Part shown: piece after piece, positions 7,576 through 13,061 of the stretch | How positions within the stretch are numbered: the stretch's first letter is position 1 | Layout of the letters: every line of letters begins with the position of its first letter | NCBI GenBank assembly: GCA_964632165.1 | Contig: CAZWCZ010000040.1 | Location: forward strand, 1-13,061 | DNA length: 13,061 bases | Direction: 5' to 3' | Source of the DNA: SIG299 sp964632165 | GTDB taxonomy: Bacteria; Bacillota; Clostridia; Lachnospirales; Lachnospiraceae | The notes under the pieces: model-generated | What the model was told of the DNA's origin: nothing | What the model saw: only the letters and a program-made list of their open reading frames with translations | The model's database searches: none | Made by a program: the position numbers and the translations under genes

Positions 7576-8154
7576 ATGAAAATATCGGATATCATCGAAA
7601 TTGAGCAAATGTATAACTATTATGAAGTCGGACTTGCCACCAATCTCTATGACAATCTTCCCTATCTTTACACTCAAAATGATCCAAAGGCGACGATCAT
7701 GCGCACCGGGATAACAAAATGTGGAACAGAGGAAATATTTGACTTTTACGCCGGAACGCATGGAGGAAAACGTGGCGCACCGCGCTATGATACATGGCAT
7801 ACGGGAGCGCAGATTTGTGTGCCTTTGATTGAAATTGATGAAAACGGAATGACCGCAAGAGGAAGATTTCCGACGCATGGCTATTTCGTCTACGACCAGG
7901 GGTCAGACCACATGCCACCGTATGACGTTGACTCGACATGGGAGATGTGGTTTGACGATTTCGTAAAAGAAAACCAAATCTGGAAGCTAAAGCATTTCCA
8001 CTTCATCTCCATGACAGCGAATAAGATATGGAAATGGAATCCGGAGGGCGACACGGGATATGCAGTAAAATGCGCTTTATCGACCATTGGCGGGATTCCG
8101 TTTGATATTGACAAATATAAGCGAGAATATGAGGGAGAGGGGGACGAAGCGTGA
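7576..8154 (+). CDS. Single-domain NTF2/SnoaL-like protein
   Basis: This 192-aa protein has no signal peptide and is probably cytoplasmic. One NTF2-fold domain fills about residues 4-150. It has an N-terminal helix with a tyrosine cluster (Y13, Y15, Y16), a central W74-H75 at the start of a strand, a VPLIEIDENGMTARGRF strand pair at 82-98, H101, and a late WFDDFVKENQIWKLKHFHF segment (125-143). Polar residues such as Y16, H75 and H101 could line the pocket, as in SnoaL-type dehydratases and isomerases, but I cannot assign catalytic roles. The C-terminal tail after 150 is an extension. AAGGAG (7565-7570) fixes the start. The stop overlaps the next gene's GTG by four bases, so the two NTF2 proteins are translationally coupled and may form a complex. 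Confidence 0.75.
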   Translation: MKISDIIEIEQMYNYYEVGLATNLYDNLPYLYTQNDPKATIMRTGITKCGTEEIFDFYAGTHGGKRGAPRYDTWHTGAQICVPLIEIDENGMTARGRFPTHGYFVYDQGSDHMPPYDVDSTWEMWFDDFVKENQIWKLKHFHFISMTANKIWKWNPEGDTGYAVKCALSTIGGIPFDIDKYKREYEGEGDEA

Positions 8155-9107
8155 GCAGCAGAGCGTATTACGGGATCCAGTTTATTCAGAGCCGATACCT
8201 TTTGATGTGGGAATCTGGAATGTTTGACACGATGGTTGAAGAAACCTTTTCAAAGTCGGAAGATATCGCGGTGAATTATCATGGATTTGTCCACGGCGCT
8301 TCCGGACGAGTCGGCGTGAAGAGATTTTTTGAAGAGGTCGGAGAGATGGCGCGGATCAACGGATCAATTATCCGGAACGATCTGCCTACCAGTCAGTATA
8401 TTTGTGTGGACGAGGACGGTCGCACCGCTACCGGGAAATGGATCACCATGTCCGCAGTGATTGAAGGCCCGGCATATGGGAATATGGAGCCACCGTATCC
8501 CTATCCGTATTACATTGGCATTTTTGAAAACCGCTATGCAAAAGAAAATGGAGAGTGGCGGATTAAGGCACTGGATTGGAAACCGCTGCTGAAGCTGGGA
8601 AACTGGACGATGAATCCCGGAACCTGTGTTGGTCTGTACTACTCCAATCCGGAGAAATGGCCCCGACCCTTTGAAAAGCATTCCTTTGACTTTGATGAAC
8701 CCACGGCTGTGGATAATGTGAATATTGACGTGAGAACCCTTTGCTTCCGTTTTGCTCATGAGTTTACGGCCAAAGGGAAGCGTGCCGTGAGCGAGGAATT
8801 CTTTACCGAACAGGGTATGGCGGATGCGCTGGCCATGCTTCCGGAAGAAAAGGACGGTTTCTACGGTGCGCTGCTGCTGACTTCGCCCATCGTCAGGATC
8901 TCTGAGACGCTGGATTCTGCAGAGATCTTTTTGAGTACGGGTGTTTTGACGCCAAACGGTGATTCCGTGATTCACAGTAAGGGACGTATTTGCGCGAAAG
9001 CGGCGGTTTGCTCAGGTAACTGGAAGATTACGAAGTGGAAATGGTATCCCTATGCGTCTTTGGAGCCGTGGCCGGTGAAAGCGATCCACATGGAGGTGTT
9101 TGCATAA
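8151..9107 (+). CDS. Two-domain NTF2/SnoaL-like protein
   Basis: This 318-aa protein has no signal peptide. Residues 5-150 form a first NTF2-like domain (helix LMWESGMFDTMVEETFS, then a YHGFVHGASGRVGVKRFF block) ending in NGEWRIKALDW (133-143). A second, more divergent domain at about 190-305 ends in GNWKITKWKWYP (289-300). A proline/tyrosine-rich insertion (PPYPYPYY, 114-121) sits in the first domain. The start is GTG at 8151, overlapping the upstream TGA, with a GA-rich GAGGGAGAGGGGG site just before it. With the upstream genes it brings the cluster to six NTF2 domains. NTF2 proteins often work as dimers, so the double and triple fusions may replace separate subunits. Function unknown; catalytic or purely ligand-binding roles are both possible. 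Confidence 0.72.
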   Translation: MSSRAYYGIQFIQSRYLLMWESGMFDTMVEETFSKSEDIAVNYHGFVHGASGRVGVKRFFEEVGEMARINGSIIRNDLPTSQYICVDEDGRTATGKWITMSAVIEGPAYGNMEPPYPYPYYIGIFENRYAKENGEWRIKALDWKPLLKLGNWTMNPGTCVGLYYSNPEKWPRPFEKHSFDFDEPTAVDNVNIDVRTLCFRFAHEFTAKGKRAVSEEFFTEQGMADALAMLPEEKDGFYGALLLTSPIVRISETLDSAEIFLSTGVLTPNGDSVIHSKGRICAKAAVCSGNWKITKWKWYPYASLEPWPVKAIHMEVFA

Positions 9108-9128
9108 AGAACGAAAGCAGTGTATAAT
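9100..9128 (+). promoter_or_regulatory. Possible promoter of the LysR-type gene
   Basis: A perfect TATAAT (9123-9128) lies 17 bases after TTGCAT (9100-9105), and the -35 half overlaps the stop of the preceding gene. Transcription would start near 9135, about 30 bases before the regulator's ATG at 9166. I find no second T-N11-A dyad here, so autoregulation is not evident. Confidence 0.45.
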
Positions 9129-9165
9129 AAGCAAAGACTGCATGGATTAAGGAGATGCACCGCCC

Positions 9166-10086
9166 ATGGAATTGAGCTGGATGAAATACTTTGCCGAGGT
9201 GGCAAAGTCGGAGAGTATGACAAAGGCGGCGGCAAATTTATTTGTTTCACAGCCGGCGTTGAGCAAGACAATCATGTTGCTGGAGAAGGAACTGGGGACC
9301 AGCCTGTTTGAACGAACCGGGAGGGGTGTGCGGCTCACAGCCAGCGGGAAAGCCTATTACGAATCCGTACGGTGCATTTTGCAGGATATTGATTCCGCAG
9401 CCGCTCAGATCCGCGACATGAGCAACCACATAGCATGTGAGGTAAAGATTGTTGTGGCGGTCTATAGCAAGAAGGTCATCGATATTATTCTGGAATTTCG
9501 CCGGATGTACCCTGACATCCATATTGTGATTGAAAGTCCGGGGGATCAACCAACCAGCCTGAAGGACGAATCTTTCGAACTTGCATTGGTGGCTGCACCC
9601 TACCGGACAGACAAATATAAGGGGATCCATCTGTATAACGATGAAATGGTGATCGTTGCGCCACCAAAACTGGAAATTTCATCTAAAGATCACGCTGATC
9701 TGTTTGAGTGCCGAGACTATCCGTTTGTGTTTCCTGCGGCGTTGGGAGAGAACTTAGATGGTGACCTATTCTGCGACATGGCAAAGGTTCAGGAGGCGCT
9801 GTGTATTTATTCCGGCTTTATACCGAAAGCAGTGTCCTATACCAACAATATTGAGACTACGACAACCTGCCTGCTGGCCTATAACGCCGTGACCATGATG
9901 CCCATCGGTTTTTACAAAAGCCGCTACAGCGACCAGTTCAAGGCAATCAAGATCGATTCACCCCAGTGTGAGCGAAGGATCTATATCGTGTGGGACAAGC
10001 GTCGCGCCCTTTCTCATGGAGCAGTTCTGCTGAAGAACTATATCTGCGAGAAGCTGCTGGAGCATGCGGAAAACGCACAGATATGA
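9166..10086 (+). CDS. LysR-family transcriptional regulator
   Basis: This 306-aa protein has the standard family length. The N-terminal winged helix-turn-helix (about 1-60) is intact: MTKAAANLFVSQPALSKTIMLLEKELGTSLFERTGRGVRLTASG-type residues run from 18 to 61. A linker helix (62-88) follows, then a periplasmic-binding-like effector domain (about 92-300) with strand VKIVVAVY at 93-100. LysR proteins are usually tetramers that bind T-N11-A sites and respond to a metabolite of the genes they control. Here the gene sits at the downstream end of the NTF2/transporter cluster on the same strand, not divergently, and the best candidate site is nine kilobases away at 202-238. AAGGAG (9149-9154) precedes the ATG. 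Control of this cluster is inferred from proximity; the effector is unknown. Confidence 0.9.
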   Translation: MELSWMKYFAEVAKSESMTKAAANLFVSQPALSKTIMLLEKELGTSLFERTGRGVRLTASGKAYYESVRCILQDIDSAAAQIRDMSNHIACEVKIVVAVYSKKVIDIILEFRRMYPDIHIVIESPGDQPTSLKDESFELALVAAPYRTDKYKGIHLYNDEMVIVAPPKLEISSKDHADLFECRDYPFVFPAALGENLDGDLFCDMAKVQEALCIYSGFIPKAVSYTNNIETTTTCLLAYNAVTMMPIGFYKSRYSDQFKAIKIDSPQCERRIYIVWDKRRALSHGAVLLKNYICEKLLEHAENAQI

Positions 10087-10097
10087 CCCCCCATCAC

Positions 10098-10136
10098 GCT
10101 CCCCCCGGGGGAGCCAAGTGCCCGCCGCGGGCGGGC
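10098..10136 (+). other. Two GC-rich hairpins after the LysR-type gene
   Basis: GCTCCCCC (10098-10105) and GGGGGAGC (10107-10114) form a near-continuous palindrome. GCCCGCC (10120-10126) and GGCGGGC (10130-10136) form a 7-bp stem with a 3-nt loop. Neither is followed by a T run, so they are not standard intrinsic terminators, though they may slow polymerase or protect the mRNA 3' end. They mark an abrupt rise in GC content. Confidence 0.5.
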
Positions 10137-10172
10137 GTTGCACCGGGATGTGCATCCGCGGCGCAAAATACG

Positions 10173-10351
10173 GCGCAGGGCGGAATGCGCAGGAGCGAAA
10201 TGCGCAGGGGCGGAATGCGCAGGAGCGAAATGCGCAGGGCGGAATGCGCAGGGGAGAAATGCGCAGGGCGGAATGCGCAGGGGAGAAATGCGCAGGGGAG
10301 AAATGCGCAGGGGAGAAATGCGCGGGGCGGAATGGGGCGCAGGGGCGGAAT
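10173..10351. repeat. Tandem minisatellite, 12 units of 14/15 bp
   Basis: Consensus GCGCAGGGGMGRAAT. I count 12 imperfect units starting at 10173, 10187, 10202, 10217, 10232, 10246, 10261, 10275, 10290, 10305, 10320 and 10337, with GGG inserted at 10334-10336. Three variants recur: GCGCAGGGCGGAAT (14), GCGCAGGAGCGAAAT (15) and GCGCAGGGGAGAAAT (15). They alternate in the first eight units, giving a higher-order 29-30-bp dimer. The array ends 51 bases before the -35 box of the SLH gene. Open frames through it have no ribosome site and reflect only the repeat, so I do not call a gene. Confidence 0.9.
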
Positions 10352-10369
10352 GTGACGGAAAACGGGGAA

Positions 10370-10387
10370 TGTTACAGTTATGTTACA
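10370..10387. promoter_or_regulatory. Direct repeat TGTTACA upstream of the SLH promoter
   Basis: TGTTACA occurs at 10370-10376 and 10381-10387, offset by 11 bp, which is about one helical turn. The pair stands just upstream of the -35 box at 10403. Between it and the promoter is a small CGCC-AAA-GGCG dyad (10392-10402) abutting the -35. The layout suits an activator or response-regulator site; the protein is unknown. Confidence 0.4.
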
Positions 10388-10402
10388 CTTGCGCCAAAGG
10401 CG

Positions 10403-10431
10403 TTGACTTTCGGGGATTGTGCCGATATAAT
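10403..10431 (+). promoter_or_regulatory. Near-consensus promoter of the SLH protein gene
   Basis: TTGACT (10403-10408) and TATAAT (10426-10431) are spaced by exactly 17 bases, the best promoter in the window. Transcription would begin near 10438, giving a leader of about 108 nt. GGGATT (10413-10418) and AATCCC (10429-10434) are an inverted repeat that overlaps the -10 element and could be an operator. Confidence 0.82.
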
Positions 10432-10456
10432 CCCAACTGTAAGAAGCAAAGCTATG

Positions 10457-10520
10457 CCCATTTCGGGTGAGAGGATGGCTCATTCTCTCAGCTCAGCTTC
10501 CACAAAAGACCCGAAATGGG
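10457..10520 (+). promoter_or_regulatory. Stem-loop in the SLH gene leader
   Basis: CCCATTTCGGGT (10457-10468) and ACCCGAAATGGG (10509-10520) are a perfect 12-bp inverted repeat enclosing 40 bases. Inside it TGAGAG (10468-10473) can pair with CTCTCA (10485-10490). The stem ends ten bases before the AAGGAGG ribosome site (10531-10537), leaving that site free. It may stabilise this abundant message or control its translation. Confidence 0.55.
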
Positions 10521-10545
10521 TACTATTGAAAAGGAGGAATTCCCC

Positions 10546-12930
10546 ATGAGAAATCTGAAGAAGATTCTCGCTCTGGTGCTGGCCATGATGATGGTTCTGT
10601 CCATGATGGTCACCGCCAACGCAGCCTTTGAGGATGCCGACAGCATTGACGGCAACTATTACGAGGCTGTTGCAGTCCTGTCCGGTCTGGGCGTTATCGA
10701 CGGCGTCAAGAACAGCGACGGCACCTACAACTTCAACCCCAAGGGCATCTTGAACCGTGCTCAGGCTGCCAAGATCATCTCCTACATCCTGACCGGTGAT
10801 CTGGGCGAGGTTGAGGCTATCGCCGACTCCGTCAACAACCCCTTCTCCGACCTGCCCTCTTGGGCCGAGCCCTATGTCCTGTACGCCTATAATGAGGGCG
10901 TGGTCGTGGGCGACGGCAACGGCAAGTACGCTCCCAACCGCGAGCTGACCGGCTATGAGTTCGGCAAGATGCTGCTCGTTGCCACCGGCATCTGCGACAG
11001 CGATGACTTCGCCGACTCTTGGAAGACCGTTGTGGCCTCCAACCTGAAGAAGGCCGGCCTGTGGAACGGCAAGGACTTCGCTCTGTCCGCCAAGCTGACC
11101 CGTGAGCAGGCTTGCGGGATGGCTTATGCCGCTCTGCTGTACACCGAGGATCAGGGTTCCGTTTGGGTTGTCGGTAATCTCAAGTTCTCCGACCTGAACA
11201 CCGCTCTGCTGTATTGTGCTGTTCTCGGCAATGGCGCTACTCCCGAGGAGCAGCCTGTCAACGATGGTTCTCTGGCTGACACCGTGTTCGGCCTGAGCCC
11301 CAAGTACACCGACATTGATGTTTCCGGCCGCCCCTACGCCTACTGGGTGGATGGCAACGACAACCTCGTTGCTTACATCTATGATACTCCCGCTCTGACT
11401 CTGAACGGCCCCGCCTACAGCACCACTCTGTACACCGCTCTGGGTCTGCGCACCGGCACCACCGGCACCAAGGTTGACGGTAAGAATGTCTACACCAATG
11501 GCGTGTACGGCACTGACAATGATACCGTTACGATCGCTCTGAACAATTATACTGACATTATCGGCAACTACGGTGTGACCACCGAGATCTACACCAATGC
11601 CAAGGGCGTGCCCACCAGCATTGCTCAGATCGTGTACACCTATGGTCAGGTTACCAACGTCACCACCGGCAGAGAGCAGAACGGCTCTACCTATACTGAG
11701 TACACAATCACTTTTGGCAATAACGAAACTGTCAGCGGCAAGGTCTATACCAAGGCTCTGAACAAGGAGAAGGACAACATTGATCCCGCCGGCGCTGCCA
11801 AGTATGACTATGTGACCTTCTATGTGGATGCCAGCAACTTTACCCACGTGATCCCCGTCAGCTATGTGAACGGCACTCTGACCAAGTCCACTTCCTCCGG
11901 CGTTTACACCATTGACGGCGCTGAGTATGTTGTGGCTACCGGCGTGGAAGGCGCTACCGCTCCCTCCACCTACAATCAGGTCCGTACCTACGCCATTGAC
12001 CAGTATGGCTACATTCTGGGCGATGTCACCTACACTGCGACCACCACTTCCTACCTGTACGTGATGGCTGCTGAAGAGATCAGCACTCTGGTCAACAACA
12101 AGATCGTCAACTCCGTGGTTGCCGATGTCATCTTCTCCGACGGCACCACCGGCACTGTCACTGTTGGTTCCGCCAAAGACGCTAACGGTAGCGATGTTAC
12201 GGATTTGACCGGTCTCGGCGGTCTGTACACCTACACCGTTGACAAGAACGGCGTGTACGCCCTGAAAGCTGAGACCAAGACTGTCACCAGCATCAACTCC
12301 ACCAATCCCACCATCGCCACCGGTGTTGTTGCCAACGCCAACACCAAGTACATCGTTGCCAACTACACTTGGAGCGAGAAGGCGAATAATTATGTTTACG
12401 ATGGAACCGTCAATGTTCTGACCGGCTACACCAACGTGCCCACCGCTGTCAGCGGCGATTCTCTGGTTGCCTCCTACACCCTGAACAAGGATGGCATTGC
12501 CGATGTCGTGTTCGTTAAGTCCATGACTGCCGCCAACACCACCAATGTGTACGCCTACTATCTGGGCAGCACCAGCACCGACGGCACCAACACCTACTCC
12601 GACGTGATCGTTGACGGCGAGTACACCTCCGTGAAGAACGTCACCTTCACCGACGCTGGTCTGTACAAGCTGGAAGGCACCACTGCCACTGCTGTGACCT
12701 TCGTGAATAACAACAACAAGGTTAAGGTTGAGTACAAGGGCGGTCTGCTGTTCGTTGCCGACGCTTACAATGCTGCTATTGCTGCTGACGTCACCGTTTA
12801 CGTGATCAACAGCAACACCGGCGCTGTCGAGACTCTGACCGCTGCCGATCTGGCCACTGCTGTTTCCGGCTACACCCTGATCGTCAACAACGCCAACAAC
12901 GCCATTGCCACTCTGTACATCGTGAAGTGA
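10546..12930 (+). CDS. Secreted S-layer-homology (SLH) domain protein
   Basis: This 794-aa protein has a signal peptide, MRNLKKILALVLAMMMVLSM followed by MVTANA and probable cleavage after A26. Three SLH repeats follow: about 27-85 (ending ILNRAQAAKIISYIL), 98-148 (FSDLPSWAEPYVLYAYNEGVV) and 155-203 (KLTREQACGMAYAAL). SLH domains anchor proteins to secondary cell-wall polymer, so this is a surface or S-layer protein. The remaining 590 residues are rich in Thr, Val, Asn, Gly and Tyr and look like repeated beta-sandwich material; I recognise no enzyme domain and no sortase motif. I start it at the ATG 10546 because of AAGGAGG at 10531-10537. Codons are strongly skewed to C-ending forms, suggesting very high expression. 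This fits the strong promoter and the terminator directly after the gene. It is probably monocistronic and unrelated to the NTF2 cluster. Confidence 0.9.
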   Translation: MRNLKKILALVLAMMMVLSMMVTANAAFEDADSIDGNYYEAVAVLSGLGVIDGVKNSDGTYNFNPKGILNRAQAAKIISYILTGDLGEVEAIADSVNNPFSDLPSWAEPYVLYAYNEGVVVGDGNGKYAPNRELTGYEFGKMLLVATGICDSDDFADSWKTVVASNLKKAGLWNGKDFALSAKLTREQACGMAYAALLYTEDQGSVWVVGNLKFSDLNTALLYCAVLGNGATPEEQPVNDGSLADTVFGLSPKYTDIDVSGRPYAYWVDGNDNLVAYIYDTPALTLNGPAYSTTLYTALGLRTGTTGTKVDGKNVYTNGVYGTDNDTVTIALNNYTDIIGNYGVTTEIYTNAKGVPTSIAQIVYTYGQVTNVTTGREQNGSTYTEYTITFGNNETVSGKVYTKALNKEKDNIDPAGAAKYDYVTFYVDASNFTHVIPVSYVNGTLTKSTSSGVYTIDGAEYVVATGVEGATAPSTYNQVRTYAIDQYGYILGDVTYTATTTSYLYVMAAEEISTLVNNKIVNSVVADVIFSDGTTGTVTVGSAKDANGSDVTDLTGLGGLYTYTVDKNGVYALKAETKTVTSINSTNPTIATGVVANANTKYIVANYTWSEKANNYVYDGTVNVLTGYTNVPTAVSGDSLVASYTLNKDGIADVVFVKSMTAANTTNVYAYYLGSTSTDGTNTYSDVIVDGEYTSVKNVTFTDAGLYKLEGTTATAVTFVNNNNKVKVEYKGGLLFVADAYNAAIAADVTVYVINSNTGAVETLTAADLATAVSGYTLIVNNANNAIATLYIVK

Positions 12931-12970
12931 AGTAAGTTTCCTGCTTCGCTGATCGTATCGAACAAGCAAA

Positions 12971-13009
12971 CACCCGCTCCGCCCACTTCGGGCGGGGCGG
13001 GTGCTTTTT
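12971..13009 (+). terminator. Intrinsic terminator of the SLH gene
   Basis: CACCCGCTCCGCCC (12971-12984) pairs with 12990-13003 in a 14-bp GC-rich stem with one G-U pair and an ACTTC loop, followed by five T (13005-13009). The A-rich bases before the stem can extend pairing with the T run. It lies 40 bases after the stop codon. Confidence 0.93.
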
Positions 13010-13022
13010 GTTGCTTCGCAGA

Positions 13023-13052
13023 CCCCATTTCTTTTCCGCGAAAGAAATGGGG
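13023..13052. repeat. Perfect 12-bp inverted repeat at the window end
   Basis: CCCCATTTCTTT (13023-13034) and AAAGAAATGGGG (13041-13052) flank a 6-base TCCGCG loop. There is no T run after it, so it is not an ordinary terminator for the plus strand. It shares the 8-mers CCCATTTC and GAAATGGG with the leader stem of the SLH gene. It could be a dispersed intergenic repeat or part of the next gene's control region, which is outside the window. Confidence 0.6.
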
Positions 13053-13061
13053 GAAAGAACG

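Noticed and set aside
10173..10351. CRISPR array or G-quadruplex block
   Set aside because: Units are contiguous with no spacers, so it is not CRISPR. G runs of 3-4 are separated by about 11 bases, too far apart for a convincing quadruplex.
9990..10549. Overlapping plus- and minus-strand open frames through the tandem repeat
   Set aside because: They encode only reiterated short peptides (such as RNAQG and ECAGAK types) in several frames at once, lack ribosome sites, and shift frame with the 14/15-bp unit mix.
10480..12969. Very long minus-strand open frame (829 codons) opposite the SLH gene
   Set aside because: Its product is a monotonous Val/Gly/Asn-rich chain with no domain. The frame stays open because the highly biased codons of the plus-strand gene rarely give reverse-strand stops. 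It also runs through the SLH terminator.

Overview
The window reads as a piece of chromosome from an anaerobic gut-type Firmicute. Oscillospiraceae-like Clostridia (the Flavonifractor/Oscillibacter/Lawsonibacter sort) are my best guess. This rests on an S-layer-homology (SLH) protein with a typical leader peptide, strong AGGAGG ribosome sites, a family-5 lipoprotein transporter and multi-domain NTF2/SnoaL-like proteins. The taxon is inferred from gene style, not from a marker gene.

Layout. Bases 1-8 hold the first codons of a gene leaving the window on the minus strand. Bases 9-341 are a divergent control region with a LysR-type dyad (TATGAAT-N11-ATTCATA) and an extended -10 promoter firing rightwards. 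Bases 342-9107 hold eight plus-strand genes: a three-domain NTF2-like protein (342-1964), an oligopeptide-type ABC importer in the order permease, permease, ATPase, ATPase, lipoprotein (1983-7487), a strong intrinsic terminator (7500-7544), a one-domain NTF2-like protein (7576-8154) and a two-domain NTF2-like protein (8151-9107). A LysR-family regulator follows (9166-10086), probably with its own promoter.

Bases 10087-10545 hold two GC-rich hairpins, a 12-unit 14/15-bp tandem repeat, a near-consensus promoter and a structured leader. They lead into a large, strongly codon-biased secreted SLH protein (10546-12930), which ends in an intrinsic terminator (12971-13009). The last 40 bases contain a perfect 12-bp hairpin.

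How it may work (inference). The importer brings in an unknown small molecule, presented by the lipoprotein. Six NTF2-fold domains in three cytoplasmic proteins are the only candidate ligand-binding or catalytic partners in the cluster; no oxidoreductase, CoA ligase, peptidase or methyltransferase is present. The LysR protein probably senses the compound and acts at the 202-238 site. I consider this transporter plus NTF2 cluster the best candidate for an undescribed system. Its substrate and chemistry cannot be read from the sequence. The SLH gene looks like an unrelated, highly expressed neighbour with different base composition.
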